A stretch of DNA of 34,160 nt from contig CAMCUY010000018.1 of assembly GCA_945879075.1 (NCBI GenBank), forward strand, positions 1 through 34,160, read 5' to 3'. This document shows, one piece after another, positions 1 to 7,657 of the stretch; within the stretch, counting starts at the first letter, position 1; each line of letters opens with the position of its first letter. The notes beneath the pieces were generated by a model that was not told the DNA's origin, did no database searches, and saw only the letters and a program-made list of their open reading frames with translations. This DNA is from Akkermansia muciniphila. Lineage in GTDB: Bacteria > Verrucomicrobiota > Verrucomicrobiia > Verrucomicrobiales > Akkermansiaceae. Made by a program: the position numbers and the translations under genes.

Positions 1-969
1 GAACGGGACTTCCTCCAGCAGGGCGCGCACGATGTCGTTGGTGGTGTGGCCTTCGACGCGGGCGTTGTAGTCGAGCACGATCCGGTGGCGGAGCACGGCG
101 GGGGCGATGGCTTTGACGTCTTCGAAGCTGGCGTTCAAGCGCTCCTGCACCAGGGCGCGGGCCTTGGCTCCGGAGGCGAGGGCGAGTGCGGCGCGCGGGC
201 TCGCTCCGTAGCGGATGCCGCGCGCGGCGGCGGATTGGCCGGGGTGGCTGGCATCGACGAGACGGGCGATGTAGTTCGCCACCACGTCCGGCAGATAGAT
301 CCGGCGGACCAGTTCTAGCAAGGTGCCGAGCGTTTCCGCGCTCATCACGGCGTCCACCTGCGGGTCGGTGCCGAGTTCGCGGTGGGAAACGATACGCTGG
401 AGCGTGGCCACGTTGTTGCGGGTGACTTCGAGTTTGAAAAGGAAGCGGTCGAGCTGCGCCTCGGGCAACGGATAGGTGCCTTCGAGTTCGATCGGATTCT
501 GGGTGGCGAGCACGAAGAACGGCTTCGGCAGGTCGTGGGTTTTCCCGAGCACGGTGACGCGGCGCTCCTGCATCGATTCGAGCAGGGCGGACTGGGTTTT
601 CGGCGAGGCGCGGTTGATTTCGTCGGCCAGCACGATGTTGGTGAAGAGCGGCCCGGGCTGGAAAACGAACTCGCGGCGGCCATCGATTTCCTGGAGCACC
701 GGGTTTCCCGTGATGTCGCCGGGTAGCAGGTCGGGCGTGAACTGGACGCGCTTGGTGCCGAGTTTGAGCAGTTTGGAAAGGCCCTTCACCAGCTCGGTTT
801 TCCCGAGTCCGGGCAGGCCTTCGAGCAAAATGTGGCCGCGGGCGAGCACGCCGGTGATCACGAGATCGATGAGTTCCTCCTGGCCGAAGAGGACTTGGTT
901 GAGCCCGCTGGAGAGCGAGCGGAGGTGTTTGGCGGCATCGGCGACTTCCGTTTCGGTGGCGTGTTCCAT
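1..969 (-). CDS. MoxR-family AAA+ ATPase (3' end beyond window)
   Basis: Translation of the minus strand from the ATG at 969 gives 323 uninterrupted codons that run off the left edge. The N-terminal part carries a Walker A motif (GLPGLGKTE, about residues 48-56) and a Walker B-like segment (VLADEINRAS), followed by the arrangement typical of MoxR proteins (LLESMQERRVTV, then FFVLATQNPIE, then PEAQLDRFLFK). MoxR ATPases are chaperone-like AAA+ proteins, usually encoded next to DUF58 and von Willebrand factor A proteins and thought to mature or activate partner complexes. The partner genes would lie beyond position 1 and cannot be seen. Family proteins are about 310-340 residues, so only the last few residues are missing. 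No clear Shine-Dalgarno precedes the ATG, but the reading frame and the family N-terminus agree with it. Confidence 0.93.
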   Translation of the reverse strand, partial: MEHATETEVADAAKHLRSLSSGLNQVLFGQEELIDLVITGVLARGHILLEGLPGLGKTELVKGLSKLLKLGTKRVQFTPDLLPGDITGNPVLQEIDGRREFVFQPGPLFTNIVLADEINRASPKTQSALLESMQERRVTVLGKTHDLPKPFFVLATQNPIELEGTYPLPEAQLDRFLFKLEVTRNNVATLQRIVSHRELGTDPQVDAVMSAETLGTLLELVRRIYLPDVVANYIARLVDASHPGQSAAARGIRYGASPRAALALASGAKARALVQERLNASFEDVKAIAPAVLRHRIVLDYNARVEGHTTNDIVRALLEEVPF

Positions 970-1134
970 GGATTTCGCCGTGAGGCTACTGAAGCTGCCG
1001 TGTTTGGGAATGATGAAGATGTGAAATTTGCGTGAATGACTGGAGCGGGTTTGGGGGAATCAAGGGCATGGTTGTAAGGCATCATCGTCGCAGCCCGCGA
1101 TATGGAAGGCGGTGGCAATGAGACGTGTTGCTCG

Positions 1135-1590
1135 TCAAGCCCAGTCCTCGATCACGATTCCCCCGATACGTTTGAATTCATTGGTATTGTGGGTCACCAG
1201 CACCGCGCCGATGGCGATGGCGTGGGCGGCGATGAGCGTGTCGAGCGGGCCGATGCCGAGTCCTTTGGATTCCAAGCGGGACCGGATGATCCCGAAGTGA
1301 TGGACGCAATCGATGCAGTCGAAAGGAAGTTTTCCGAAAGGTGCGAGCACTTTTCGAAGGGCTGATTGTTGGCCTTCCTGATTTCCTCCGTGCTGGAGGC
1401 CGAATTCAAGTTCTGCGAGCGTGATGGCGGATAACCCGAGCAGGTGTCCGTCGGACTTACGCTTTTTGCAGGCAACGAGGATCTTGCCGGCGGAACGCTT
1501 CACCACTTCCTGACGCTGTGTTTTGGCGCGGGTGATCGCAGTGCCCCGCAGCAGAAGGATGAAAGTGTCGGTATCGAGCAAATAGATCAT
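1135..1590 (-). CDS. vapC: VapC-type PIN-domain toxin (endoribonuclease)
   Basis: The 151-residue protein starts with the PIN signature YLLDTDTFILLLRG (first acidic residue Asp6). It has the conserved Glu in SAITLAELEFG and ends with the third acidic cluster in GPLDTLIAAHAIA, followed by LVTHNTNEFKRI. These acidic residues bind Mg2+ in VapC toxins, which cleave tRNA or rRNA. The start codon overlaps the stop of the upstream antitoxin by one base (TGATG), so translation is probably coupled. The protein is slightly longer than the usual 130-140 residues because of a basic stretch near residues 20-48 (KTQRQEVVKRSAGK, ACKKRKSDG). All catalytic residues are present, so the toxin looks functional. 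The exact RNA target cannot be inferred. Confidence 0.93.
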   Translation of the reverse strand: MIYLLDTDTFILLLRGTAITRAKTQRQEVVKRSAGKILVACKKRKSDGHLLGLSAITLAELEFGLQHGGNQEGQQSALRKVLAPFGKLPFDCIDCVHHFGIIRSRLESKGLGIGPLDTLIAAHAIAIGAVLVTHNTNEFKRIGGIVIEDWA

Positions 1591-1835
1591 CAGGTTCCGG
1601 CGGTGAAATCACGCTTTTGGGGATTCTTCCGGTCTGTGGCATCCATGGCTTTGAAAAAAGCTTCCCCGAGCTCGCGGCTGCCTTCCTCGAAGGCATCCCA
1701 GGGATCCGACTCACTGATCAGAATCCCTCCCGGCACGCGTGACAGGCTGACCTTTTCTCCGGAGACCCGGAACTCCTTCGGCAGCCGGATCGCCTGGCTT
1801 CTGCCGTTCATGAATACTTTTGCGGTCGTGCTCAT
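1590..1835 (-). CDS. vapB: VapB-type antitoxin (AbrB/SpoVT fold)
   Basis: This 81-residue protein begins MSTTAKVFMNGRSQAIRLPKEFRV, the swapped-hairpin AbrB-type DNA-binding domain of VapB antitoxins (the NGRSQAIRLP motif is diagnostic). The C-terminal half (from about residue 40, SESDPWDAFEEGSRELGEAFF) is acidic and probably wraps the PIN toxin. The gene precedes vapC with a one-base stop/start overlap. In this family the antitoxin, alone or with the toxin, represses its own promoter through a palindrome. A perfect 12-bp palindrome sits 13 bp upstream of the start codon (see the entry for 1845-1872). The reading frame is intact. Confidence 0.93.
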   Translation of the reverse strand: MSTTAKVFMNGRSQAIRLPKEFRVSGEKVSLSRVPGGILISESDPWDAFEEGSRELGEAFFKAMDATDRKNPQKRDFTAGT

Positions 1836-1844
1836 CGCATGTGA

Positions 1845-1872
1845 TCTATACCACGTGGTAGCACCGCGTCAA
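1845..1872 (-). promoter_or_regulatory. vapBC promoter with palindromic operator in the spacer
   Basis: On the minus strand a -35 box TTGACG (1872-1867) is followed after 16 bp by a -10 box TATAGA (1850-1845), close to sigma-70 consensus, and the vapB ATG lies 9 bp further on. The spacer and the edge of the -10 box contain the perfect 12-bp palindrome TACCACGTGGTA at 1849-1860. This is the expected place for an autoregulatory VapB/VapBC operator. The boxes and the palindrome are seen directly; the operator role is inferred from the family. Confidence 0.7.
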
Positions 1873-1946
1873 GAGGGCATCGGGATGATTTGCCGGCCCA
1901 TCTTCCTGCTGGAGTTTTTCCGCAGCTCTTCCAGCATGCGGGCATC

Positions 1947-4361
1947 ATGAGCATTTCCTCTGCGGATTACGAAAAACTCGGGCAGTTCTACCTCGGTCGC
2001 GGCTACGATCCGGAGACGAATAAGGTGCAGGATGATTTGATCCTCTACGATTCCAAGGACCTCGTGACCCACGGCGTGGTGCTGGGGATGACGGGCTCGG
2101 GGAAAACCGGGCTTTGCCTCGCGTTGTTGGAGGAGGCGGCGATGGATAATATTCCGGCGATCATCATCGACCCGAAGGGCGATATTTCGAATTTGCTGCT
2201 GATGTTCCCCGATCTGGACGCGAGGAGCTTCCGGCCGTGGATCAACGAGGACGACGCGTTGAAAAAGGGCATCACTCCGGACGAACACGCCGCGAAGACC
2301 GCGGAAATGTGGAAGACCGGCCTCGCCGACTGGGGACAGAATCCGGAGCGCATCGCGACGCTGCGCGACAAGGTGGACATCAATATTTTCACGCCCGGCA
2401 GCAAGGCGGGGATTCCGGTTAGCATCCTGAGTTCGCTTGAAATGCCGCCGTTTGAAGTCATGGACGACGCGGAGCTGCTGGGTGAGCGGGTGGAGAGCAC
2501 GGTCTCATCGCTGCTCTCGCTGGTGGGAGTGGAGGCGGATTCCATCCAGAGTCCGGAGGCGGTGCTGGTCGCGGCGGTTTTCCAACATGCGTGGGCGGCG
2601 GAGCAAAACGTCACGCTAGAAACGCTGATCCGACATATCCAGAAGCCGGCCTTCGACAAGGTCGGCGTGATCGATCTGGAGTCGTTCATGCCGGAAAAAG
2701 TGCGCCAGACGCTGGCGCTGAAATTCAACAACCTGCTGGCGTCGCCCGGGTTCGCGAGCTGGCTGGAAGGCCCGCCGCTGGACATCGCGAAGATGCTGCA
2801 CACGCCGGCCGGCAAGCCGCGGATCTCGATTTTCTCCATCGCCCATCTCGGCGACACCGAGCGGATGTTTTTCGTCAGTCTGTTGCTCAACCAGATGCTC
2901 GGCTGGATGCGCTCGCAAAAGGGGACGACCTCGCTGCGGGCGCTGTTATATATGGATGAAATTTTCGGCTATCTGCCGCCGACAGCGAATCCGCCATCAA
3001 AAAAGCCGATGATGACGATCCTGAAACAAGGCCGCGCCTTCGGGCTGGGTTGTTTGTTAGCGACGCAAAACCCCGTGGATCTCGACTACAAGGCGCTTTC
3101 CAACATCGGCACCTGGTTTCTCGGTCGCCTGCAGACCGAGCGCGACAAACTGCGCGTGCTCGACGGGCTGGAGGGTGCGGCTGGATCGCAGAACGCGAAG
3201 TTCGACCGGGCGGACATGGAGCGGTTCATCTCCGGCCTCGGCAACCGGGTTTTCCTGATGAACAACGTGCACGAGGACGCGCCTGTTATTTTCCACGTCC
3301 GCTGGGTGATGAGTTATCTCACCGGCCCGCTGACCCGCAGCCAGATCAAGCTGCTGATGGACCCGAAGCGCGGGGAGTTCATGAAGGTTGCCGCGCCTGC
3401 CGCCGCCGCGAATCCGATGGGCATGCCGGGGATGGATGCCGCGGCCTCGCCACGCCCGAACGTGGGCGCGGGGGTGACGGAGATTTTCGTGCCGCCGGCG
3501 GGGAATGGGACCGATACGACCTATAAGCCCTATCTGCTGCGCGTCGGCGTGGTGCATTTTTCCTCGGCCAAGGCGGATCTCGATGGCTCGCGCACGGTGC
3601 GCTTGGTGAACCCGATCACCGCCACCGGCATTGATTGGGAAACGTCGGTGGAGGCTCCGGCCAAACTGGAGGAAGCTGAACCCGCGGCTGGCGCGGGATT
3701 CGTGGAGCTGCCGGGATTCGCCATGAATACGGCGAACTACAAACAGTTGGAAAAGGATTTCGCGGAGTGGCTCTATCGAAACGAGCGGGCCGTTGTGTTC
3801 TCCTGCCCGGCGGTGAAAGCCTCGTCGCAGCTCGGCGAGAGCGAGGCGGATTTCCGCGCCCGGATTATTCACCAGGCGCACGAGGTCCGCGATGCCGCGA
3901 TCGAAAAGCTCCGCGCCGCCGCCGCGAAAAAAGTCGCCACCCTCGAAACCCGCCTGCGCACGGCGGAAGGCCAGCTCGCCAGGGAAAAAGCCGAGTCCAC
4001 TTCCGCCGCCATGCAGGCGGGCGTCTCGGTGCTTGGCGGCATCCTCGGAGCCGTCTTCGGGCGGAAGGCTGGGCTCGGCTCGATCACCCGCGGCGCGTCC
4101 TCCATCGGCAAGGCGAGCGGCGCTTACAAACAATATCAGGACGCCGCGAACGCCGAGGCCAAGATCGGAGGAGTCACCGCGGAAATCCAAGCCATCCGGG
4201 ACGAGCTCGAAGCGGGCGTCGCGAAATTGATCGAATCCTTCGACCCGGCGTCGCTGCCGCTCGAAACCGAATCGATCAAGCCCGGCAAGTCCGATGTGAA
4301 GGTGGAAAGCGTCGCGCTGCTGTGGCTGCCGCACGATGCGCGGGGGACGCAGGCATGGTGA
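1947..4361 (+). CDS. HerA-like ATP-binding protein (DUF87/FtsK-HerA superfamily)
   Basis: The protein is 804 residues from the ATG at 1947. The open frame extends upstream to another ATG at 1890, but that adds 19 residues unlike the family and would overlap the vapB promoter region. Walker A is GMTGSGKT (residues 47-54), followed by IIIDPKGDISN. Walker B is YMDEIFG (Asp337-Glu338). A motif GLGCLLATQNPVDLDYKALSN then follows, matching the HerA/TraG-like sensor region. Residues about 645-690 are rich in Ala, Lys and Glu and look like a coiled coil. They are followed by a short glycine-rich hydrophobic stretch (about 692-712). HerA-type ATPases are hexameric DNA translocases, and in archaea they work with NurA nuclease. 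No nurA-like gene is visible here, so substrate and partner are unknown. It stands as a single gene between two toxin-antitoxin pairs. Confidence 0.85.
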   Translation: MSISSADYEKLGQFYLGRGYDPETNKVQDDLILYDSKDLVTHGVVLGMTGSGKTGLCLALLEEAAMDNIPAIIIDPKGDISNLLLMFPDLDARSFRPWINEDDALKKGITPDEHAAKTAEMWKTGLADWGQNPERIATLRDKVDINIFTPGSKAGIPVSILSSLEMPPFEVMDDAELLGERVESTVSSLLSLVGVEADSIQSPEAVLVAAVFQHAWAAEQNVTLETLIRHIQKPAFDKVGVIDLESFMPEKVRQTLALKFNNLLASPGFASWLEGPPLDIAKMLHTPAGKPRISIFSIAHLGDTERMFFVSLLLNQMLGWMRSQKGTTSLRALLYMDEIFGYLPPTANPPSKKPMMTILKQGRAFGLGCLLATQNPVDLDYKALSNIGTWFLGRLQTERDKLRVLDGLEGAAGSQNAKFDRADMERFISGLGNRVFLMNNVHEDAPVIFHVRWVMSYLTGPLTRSQIKLLMDPKRGEFMKVAAPAAAANPMGMPGMDAAASPRPNVGAGVTEIFVPPAGNGTDTTYKPYLLRVGVVHFSSAKADLDGSRTVRLVNPITATGIDWETSVEAPAKLEEAEPAAGAGFVELPGFAMNTANYKQLEKDFAEWLYRNERAVVFSCPAVKASSQLGESEADFRARIIHQAHEVRDAAIEKLRAAAAKKVATLETRLRTAEGQLAREKAESTSAAMQAGVSVLGGILGAVFGRKAGLGSITRGASSIGKASGAYKQYQDAANAEAKIGGVTAEIQAIRDELEAGVAKLIESFDPASLPLETESIKPGKSDVKVESVALLWLPHDARGTQAW

Positions 4362-4419
4362 AGAAGGCCTGAACTGATGCAAAGTTCACCCGCGCTGCTT
4401 GATCCGCTACTTTATTGGC

Positions 4420-4650
4420 ATGTCCACGAAGGTACTTTTCGCCGAGGCCATCGCTCTTCCACTTTCCGAGAGGGTTGTGCTCGCGCAGGCTCTTTGGCAG
4501 AGTATTGATGCCGGTCATGTCGACGTGAGCGAGAAGGAGGCTTTGCGCGAGGCGATCCGCACGGACGGGGAGTTGGAGTCCGGAGCCGTGACCGGTCGCA
4601 CCCACGGGGACGTCATGCAAGCCGCCCGAAAAGCCATCGGATGCGCCTGA
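4420..4650 (+). CDS. Addiction-module antitoxin (ParD-like, 'putative addiction module component')
   Basis: The gene encodes 76 residues from the ATG at 4420. A start at 4399 in the same frame would add seven residues that do not look like the family. The N-terminal LPLSERVVLAQALWQSI matches small antitoxins that are encoded directly upstream of ParE/RelE-type toxins. The 3' end overlaps the start of the toxin reading frame by 10 bp in another frame, typical of coupled toxin-antitoxin genes. The antitoxin frame is intact although the toxin is broken, so it may now persist without a toxic partner. It could still act on other ParE toxins in the genome, but nothing in the window tests that. Confidence 0.8.
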   Translation: MSTKVLFAEAIALPLSERVVLAQALWQSIDAGHVDVSEKEALREAIRTDGELESGAVTGRTHGDVMQAARKAIGCA

Positions 4651-4937
4651 TTTACCATCCCGGGGATGAACTGGAGCTTATCGAAGCCGCTCGGTTTTAT
4701 GAAAATCGTGTTCTTACGCTGGATCGTCAGTTTTTGGATATGGCTGATGAAGCGGTAACCCGGATTCAAACTTTGCCGTAGCGGTTTCGTGTGGTTAAGG
4801 ATGAGGTCAGATGCTTGATCATGAACCGTTTTCCCTACTCGATTTACTACCGCCTTTCCTCGGATGAAATCGGTATCCTCGCGGTCACGCACCAGAGCCG
4901 CCGCCCGGATTACTGGCGGTGCAGGCTTGTAAAATAA
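4641..4937 (+). pseudogene. ParE/RelE-type toxin, broken by an in-frame TAG
   Basis: From the ATG at 4641 the frame reads 46 residues (MRLIYHPGDELELIEAARFYE and so on), meets TAG at 4779-4781, then continues in the same frame for 51 codons to TAA at 4935-4937. The part after the stop has the hallmark ParE C-terminal half: RFRVVKDEVRCLI, then RFPYSIYYR, then GILAVTHQSRRPDYW. No frameshift is needed; a single base change (for example GAG to TAG) explains it. Full-length ParE proteins are about 95-100 residues, which matches the 98-codon span. The two core beta strands and the conserved Arg/Tyr residues lie after the stop, so a 46-residue product should be inactive. TAG is a genuine stop in several neighbouring genes (5959, 11035), so general readthrough is unlikely. 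Confidence 0.85.
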
Positions 4938-5006
4938 GAAGGCGGGCAGATTGGCGGAAATCCTCTTGCCCTCGATGAAATGTCCGGCCAATCTGCCGCG
5001 CACCAA

Positions 5007-5086
5007 GGCGGCTTGGCGGAATTGGTAGACGCGCTCGACTCAAAATCGAGTTCTAACGAGTGTGGGTTCGAGTCCCACAGCCGCTA
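5007..5086 (+). tRNA. tRNA-Leu (anticodon CAA)
   Basis: A complete cloverleaf can be folded. The acceptor stem is 5007-5013 with 5079-5085 (seven pairs, the first G-U). The D stem is GCG with CGC around the GGTAGA loop. The anticodon stem is CTCGA (5034-5038) with TCGAG (5046-5050), and the anticodon CAA lies at 5041-5043. A short class II variable arm occupies 5051-5061, and the T stem is GTGGG (5062-5066) with CCCAC (5074-5078) around TTCGAGT. The discriminator is A at 5086 and the CCA end is not encoded. It reads UUG leucine codons. The lpxI start lies 47 bp downstream. Confidence 0.97.
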
Positions 5087-5133
5087 CTTTTCACGCGACT
5101 GCGACAGCCGGTATTTCCCCGACACACGCAGCA

Positions 5134-5961
5134 ATGGCCTCTCCCGATACGACCTCCCGCACCATCGGAATCATCGCAGGCAGCGGCGTTTATCCGGAGA
5201 CTTTCATCGCCGAGGCGCGGCGGAAATCCCCCGGCATTCGGCTGGTGGTGGTCGCTTTCCACGGCGAGACGAAGCCGGAGCTGGAGAAACTCGCGAACGC
5301 CACCGAGTGGGTGCGGGTGGGCCAGCTGAGCAAGCTGATCAAGTTTTTCCGGCGCGAGGGCGCGGACCAGGCGGTGATGATGGGGCAGATTTCCCCGAAG
5401 AACCTCTTCGATCTCCGGCCGGACCTGCGGATCCTGATGATGCTGGCGCGGGTGAAGGAGCGGAACGCGGAGACGCTTTTCGGGGCGATCGGCGAGGAGC
5501 TGGCGAAGGACGGAATCACGCTGCTGCCAGCGACAACATTTCTTGAGGATCATCTGCCTGGACCGGGCTATGTCTGCGGTCCGGCATTCAAGAAGCGCCA
5601 GCTCGCGGATGCGGATTTCGGGTTCCGGATCGCCAAGCAAACGAGCGCGCTCGACATCGGGCAGAGCGTCGTGGTCCGCCACGGCACGGTGCTCGCGGCC
5701 GAGGCATTCGAGGGCACGAACGCCTGCATCAAGCGCGGCGGCGAGCTCGGGCGCGGCAAGGACGTGCTGCTGGTGAAGGTTTCCAAGCCGAACCAGGATT
5801 TCCGTTTCGACGTGCCGGTCATCGGCCCGCAGACCATCGAGACCTGCGCCGCCGCCGGGGTGGGGGGCATCGCCATCGAGGCTGGGAAGACTTTGCTGTT
5901 GGAAAAGGCGCGGGTCGCCGAGCTTTGTGACAAGCACGGGATCGGGATTCACGCGGTGTAG
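5134..5961 (+). CDS. lpxI: UDP-2,3-diacylglucosamine diphosphatase LpxI
   Basis: The 275-residue protein starts at the ATG at 5134. The open frame runs upstream into the tRNA, so that part is not coding. It shows the LpxI (DUF1009) landmarks: IGIIAGSGVYPE near the N-terminus, LIKFFRREGADQAVMMGQISP, GKDGITLLPATTFL-like text (LAKDGITLLPATTFLED), then ALDIGQSVVVRHGTVLAAEAFEGT and the GGVGGIAIEAGKTLLLEK-type C-terminus. LpxI hydrolyses UDP-2,3-diacylglucosamine to lipid X and UMP in lipid A synthesis, replacing LpxH in many bacteria. It acts in the cytoplasm at the inner membrane. Its presence implies an LPS-type outer membrane. Its TAG stop lies inside the left arm of an inverted repeat shared with the convergent acetyltransferase gene. 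Confidence 0.93.
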   Translation: MASPDTTSRTIGIIAGSGVYPETFIAEARRKSPGIRLVVVAFHGETKPELEKLANATEWVRVGQLSKLIKFFRREGADQAVMMGQISPKNLFDLRPDLRILMMLARVKERNAETLFGAIGEELAKDGITLLPATTFLEDHLPGPGYVCGPAFKKRQLADADFGFRIAKQTSALDIGQSVVVRHGTVLAAEAFEGTNACIKRGGELGRGKDVLLVKVSKPNQDFRFDVPVIGPQTIETCAAAGVGGIAIEAGKTLLLEKARVAELCDKHGIGIHAV

Positions 5962-6029
5962 CGGCGATCACCGGTCGCCGTGATTTTATTTTCTTCAGAT
6001 AAAACGCGGCGACCGGTGATCGCCGCTAC
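5958..6029. repeat. 23-bp inverted repeat, REP-like, probable bidirectional terminator
   Basis: Left arm 5958-5980 and right arm 6007-6029 are perfect inverted copies separated by 26 bp. Each arm also contains its own small hairpin (CGGCGA, 7-nt loop, TCGCCG). The left mini-hairpin is followed on the plus strand by TGATTTTATTTTC, and the right one on the minus strand by CGTTTTATC, so each could stop transcription arriving from its own side. The TAG stop codons of both convergent genes (5959-5961 and 6026-6028) lie within the arms. The structure resembles paired REP/BIME palindromes. Whether it is repeated elsewhere in the genome cannot be seen here. Confidence 0.8.
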
Positions 6030-6583
6030 GGCAGCAAGTCCGTGTAAGTCCCTGGATCGCTGCCGGGGATCTCGATGGCGCCGCAGTTTTTCGCATAGAA
6101 TTCTTTCGGACCCACGCCGCCGATGATCGCGTAGGCGTAGCCGATGTCGCGCAGGCCTTCGAGTGCTTTGAAGAGCAGCGCCTTGCCCAGGCCGAGTCCG
6201 CGGGCGTTTTCCGAAACTCCGGTCGGGCCGAAAAATCCGCGCTGCGTCGTGTCGTAACAAGCGAAGCCGAGAATCTGTTTGTCGCGCGTGGCGATGAAGC
6301 AGGCGATCGGCTGGCGGGTCATCGCGACTTCCACCTCGCTGACCCATTTTTCCGAGAAATGCGCCTTCGCGAAGGCAGCGACCGTGTGCTTCTCGAAGGC
6401 CCGCGCGCGCCGCAGCGTGACGCCTTTGGCGGCGGTTTTCGCATAGAGTGAAGCCGATTCCGGCAAGTCGTAAAGGCGCACCAGCATGTCGATCATGTGC
6501 GGAGTAAAAGGCCAAGCGTGCGGCCGGGGAAGCTTGATTTCAAGGCGGTCGGTCGTTTTTTGTCGAACCCCAAGCGCATCCAT
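6026..6583 (-). CDS. GNAT-family N-acetyltransferase
   Basis: The protein has 185 residues. The acetyl-CoA-binding core is clear: ILGFACYDTTQRGFFGPTGV (beta 4) followed by SENARGLGLGKALLFKALEGL, which carries the R/Q-x-x-G-x-G/A pyrophosphate-binding motif, then YAYAIIGGVGPKEFYAKNCGA, the usual last strand with a Tyr and a 'GF/GA' end. The substrate cannot be told from sequence. The N-terminal 60 residues hold no recognised second domain. It converges on lpxI, with the stop codon inside the shared inverted repeat. The chosen ATG (6583) is the first in frame; a later one near residue 30 is possible but would remove residues before the first strand. Confidence 0.85.
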   Translation of the reverse strand: MDALGVRQKTTDRLEIKLPRPHAWPFTPHMIDMLVRLYDLPESASLYAKTAAKGVTLRRARAFEKHTVAAFAKAHFSEKWVSEVEVAMTRQPIACFIATRDKQILGFACYDTTQRGFFGPTGVSENARGLGLGKALLFKALEGLRDIGYAYAIIGGVGPKEFYAKNCGAIEIPGSDPGTYTDLLP

Positions 6584-6655
6584 GGATCGCGTTGCTTGTC
6601 AGTTGACCTCATCCGGCCAGCCCCGTAGCTTGCCATCGTTCTTGCAATTTTACTT

Positions 6656-7645
6656 ATGAAAACACCAATTACCGTCTCCATCACCGGTGCCGCTGGCCAG
6701 ATTGGCTATGCCCTGTTGTTCCGCATCGCCTCCGGTTTCGTCTTCGGCCCGGACCAGCCTGTCAATCTCCGCCTGATTGAAATCGAGCCCGGCCTGCCCG
6801 CGCTGCAAGGGGTCATCATGGAGCTCGACGACTGCGCTTTCCCGCTGCTTAACGAAGTCGTCGGCACCGCCGATCTGGACGAGGGATTCAAGGATGCGAA
6901 CTGGTGCCTGCTCGTCGGCTCGGTGCCGCGCAAGGCCGGGATGGAACGCGCCGACCTGCTCGGCATCAACGGCAAGATTTTCACCGGCCAAGGCCAGGCC
7001 ATCGCCCGCAACGCCGCCAAGGATGTCCGCGTGTTAGTGGTTGGGAATCCCTGCAACACCAACGCGCTCATCGCCATGAACAACGCCGCCGGCATTCCCG
7101 CCGACCGCTTCTTCGCGATGACCCGGCTGGATGAAAACCGCGCGAAAAGCCAGCTCGCCAGGAAGGCCGGCGTCCATCAGTCGAAGGTCACCAACCTCTG
7201 CATCTGGGGCAACCACTCCGCCACCCAGTATCCGGATTTCACCAACGCGAAGATCGACGGCCGCCCCGCCACCGAAGTCATCACCGACCACGAATGGCTC
7301 AAGGGCGAGTTCATCGCCACCGTCCAACAGCGCGGCGCCGCCGTGATCAAGGCGCGCGGACTTTCCTCCGCTGCTTCCGCCGCGAATGCCGCGCTCGATA
7401 CCGTGAAAAGCCTCGTCAACCCGACTCCGGCCGGTGACTGGTATTCCGTCGCCGTCTGCTCGGACGGTTCCTACGGCATCGAAAAAGGTCTCATGACTTC
7501 CATGCCGATCCGCACCATCGAGAACGGGAAATGGGAAGTTGTCCAAGACGTGCCCGTCGATGCCTTCAGTCAGGAAAAAATTGATTTCACCATCAACGAG
7601 CTCAAGGAAGAGCGCGAGGCGGTGAAGGATTTGCTCCCGGGTTGA
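6656..7645 (+). CDS. mdh: Malate dehydrogenase (NAD-dependent)
   Basis: The 329-residue protein has the NAD-binding motif GAAGQIGY at residues 11-18, the substrate arginine region [16 protein letters not shown], the [10 protein letters not shown] motif and the catalytic His187 in [13 protein letters not shown], with Asp in TRLDENRA. These place it in the larger cytosolic-type MDH group, which is related to but distinct from the E. coli enzyme. It converts malate and oxaloacetate in the TCA cycle, and aconitase is also in this window (22277-25045). It is a single gene, transcribed away from the acetyltransferase. It converges on the RluD-type gene with a 12-bp gap and no evident hairpin. Confidence 0.96.
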   Translation: MKTPITVSITGAAGQIGYALLFRIASGFVFGPDQPVNLRLIEIEPGLPALQGVIMELDDCAFPLLNEVVGTADLDEGFKDANWCLLVGSVPRKAGMERADLLGINGKIFTGQGQAIARNAAKDVRVLVVGNPCNTNALIAMNNAAGIPADRFFAMTRLDENRAKSQLARKAGVHQSKVTNLCIWGNHSATQYPDFTNAKIDGRPATEVITDHEWLKGEFIATVQQRGAAVIKARGLSSAASAANAALDTVKSLVNPTPAGDWYSVAVCSDGSYGIEKGLMTSMPIRTIENGKWEVVQDVPVDAFSQEKIDFTINELKEEREAVKDLLPG

Positions 7646-7657
7646 GGGTTTTTATCC

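Noticed and set aside
1869..5000. Long open frames opposite or out of frame with the HerA-like gene
   Set aside because: Compositional shadows without domain motifs or sensible starts.
4980..5133. tRNA-Leu as an integration site for a genomic island
   Set aside because: lpxI begins 47 bp after the tRNA and no integrase or repeated tRNA 3' end was found nearby.
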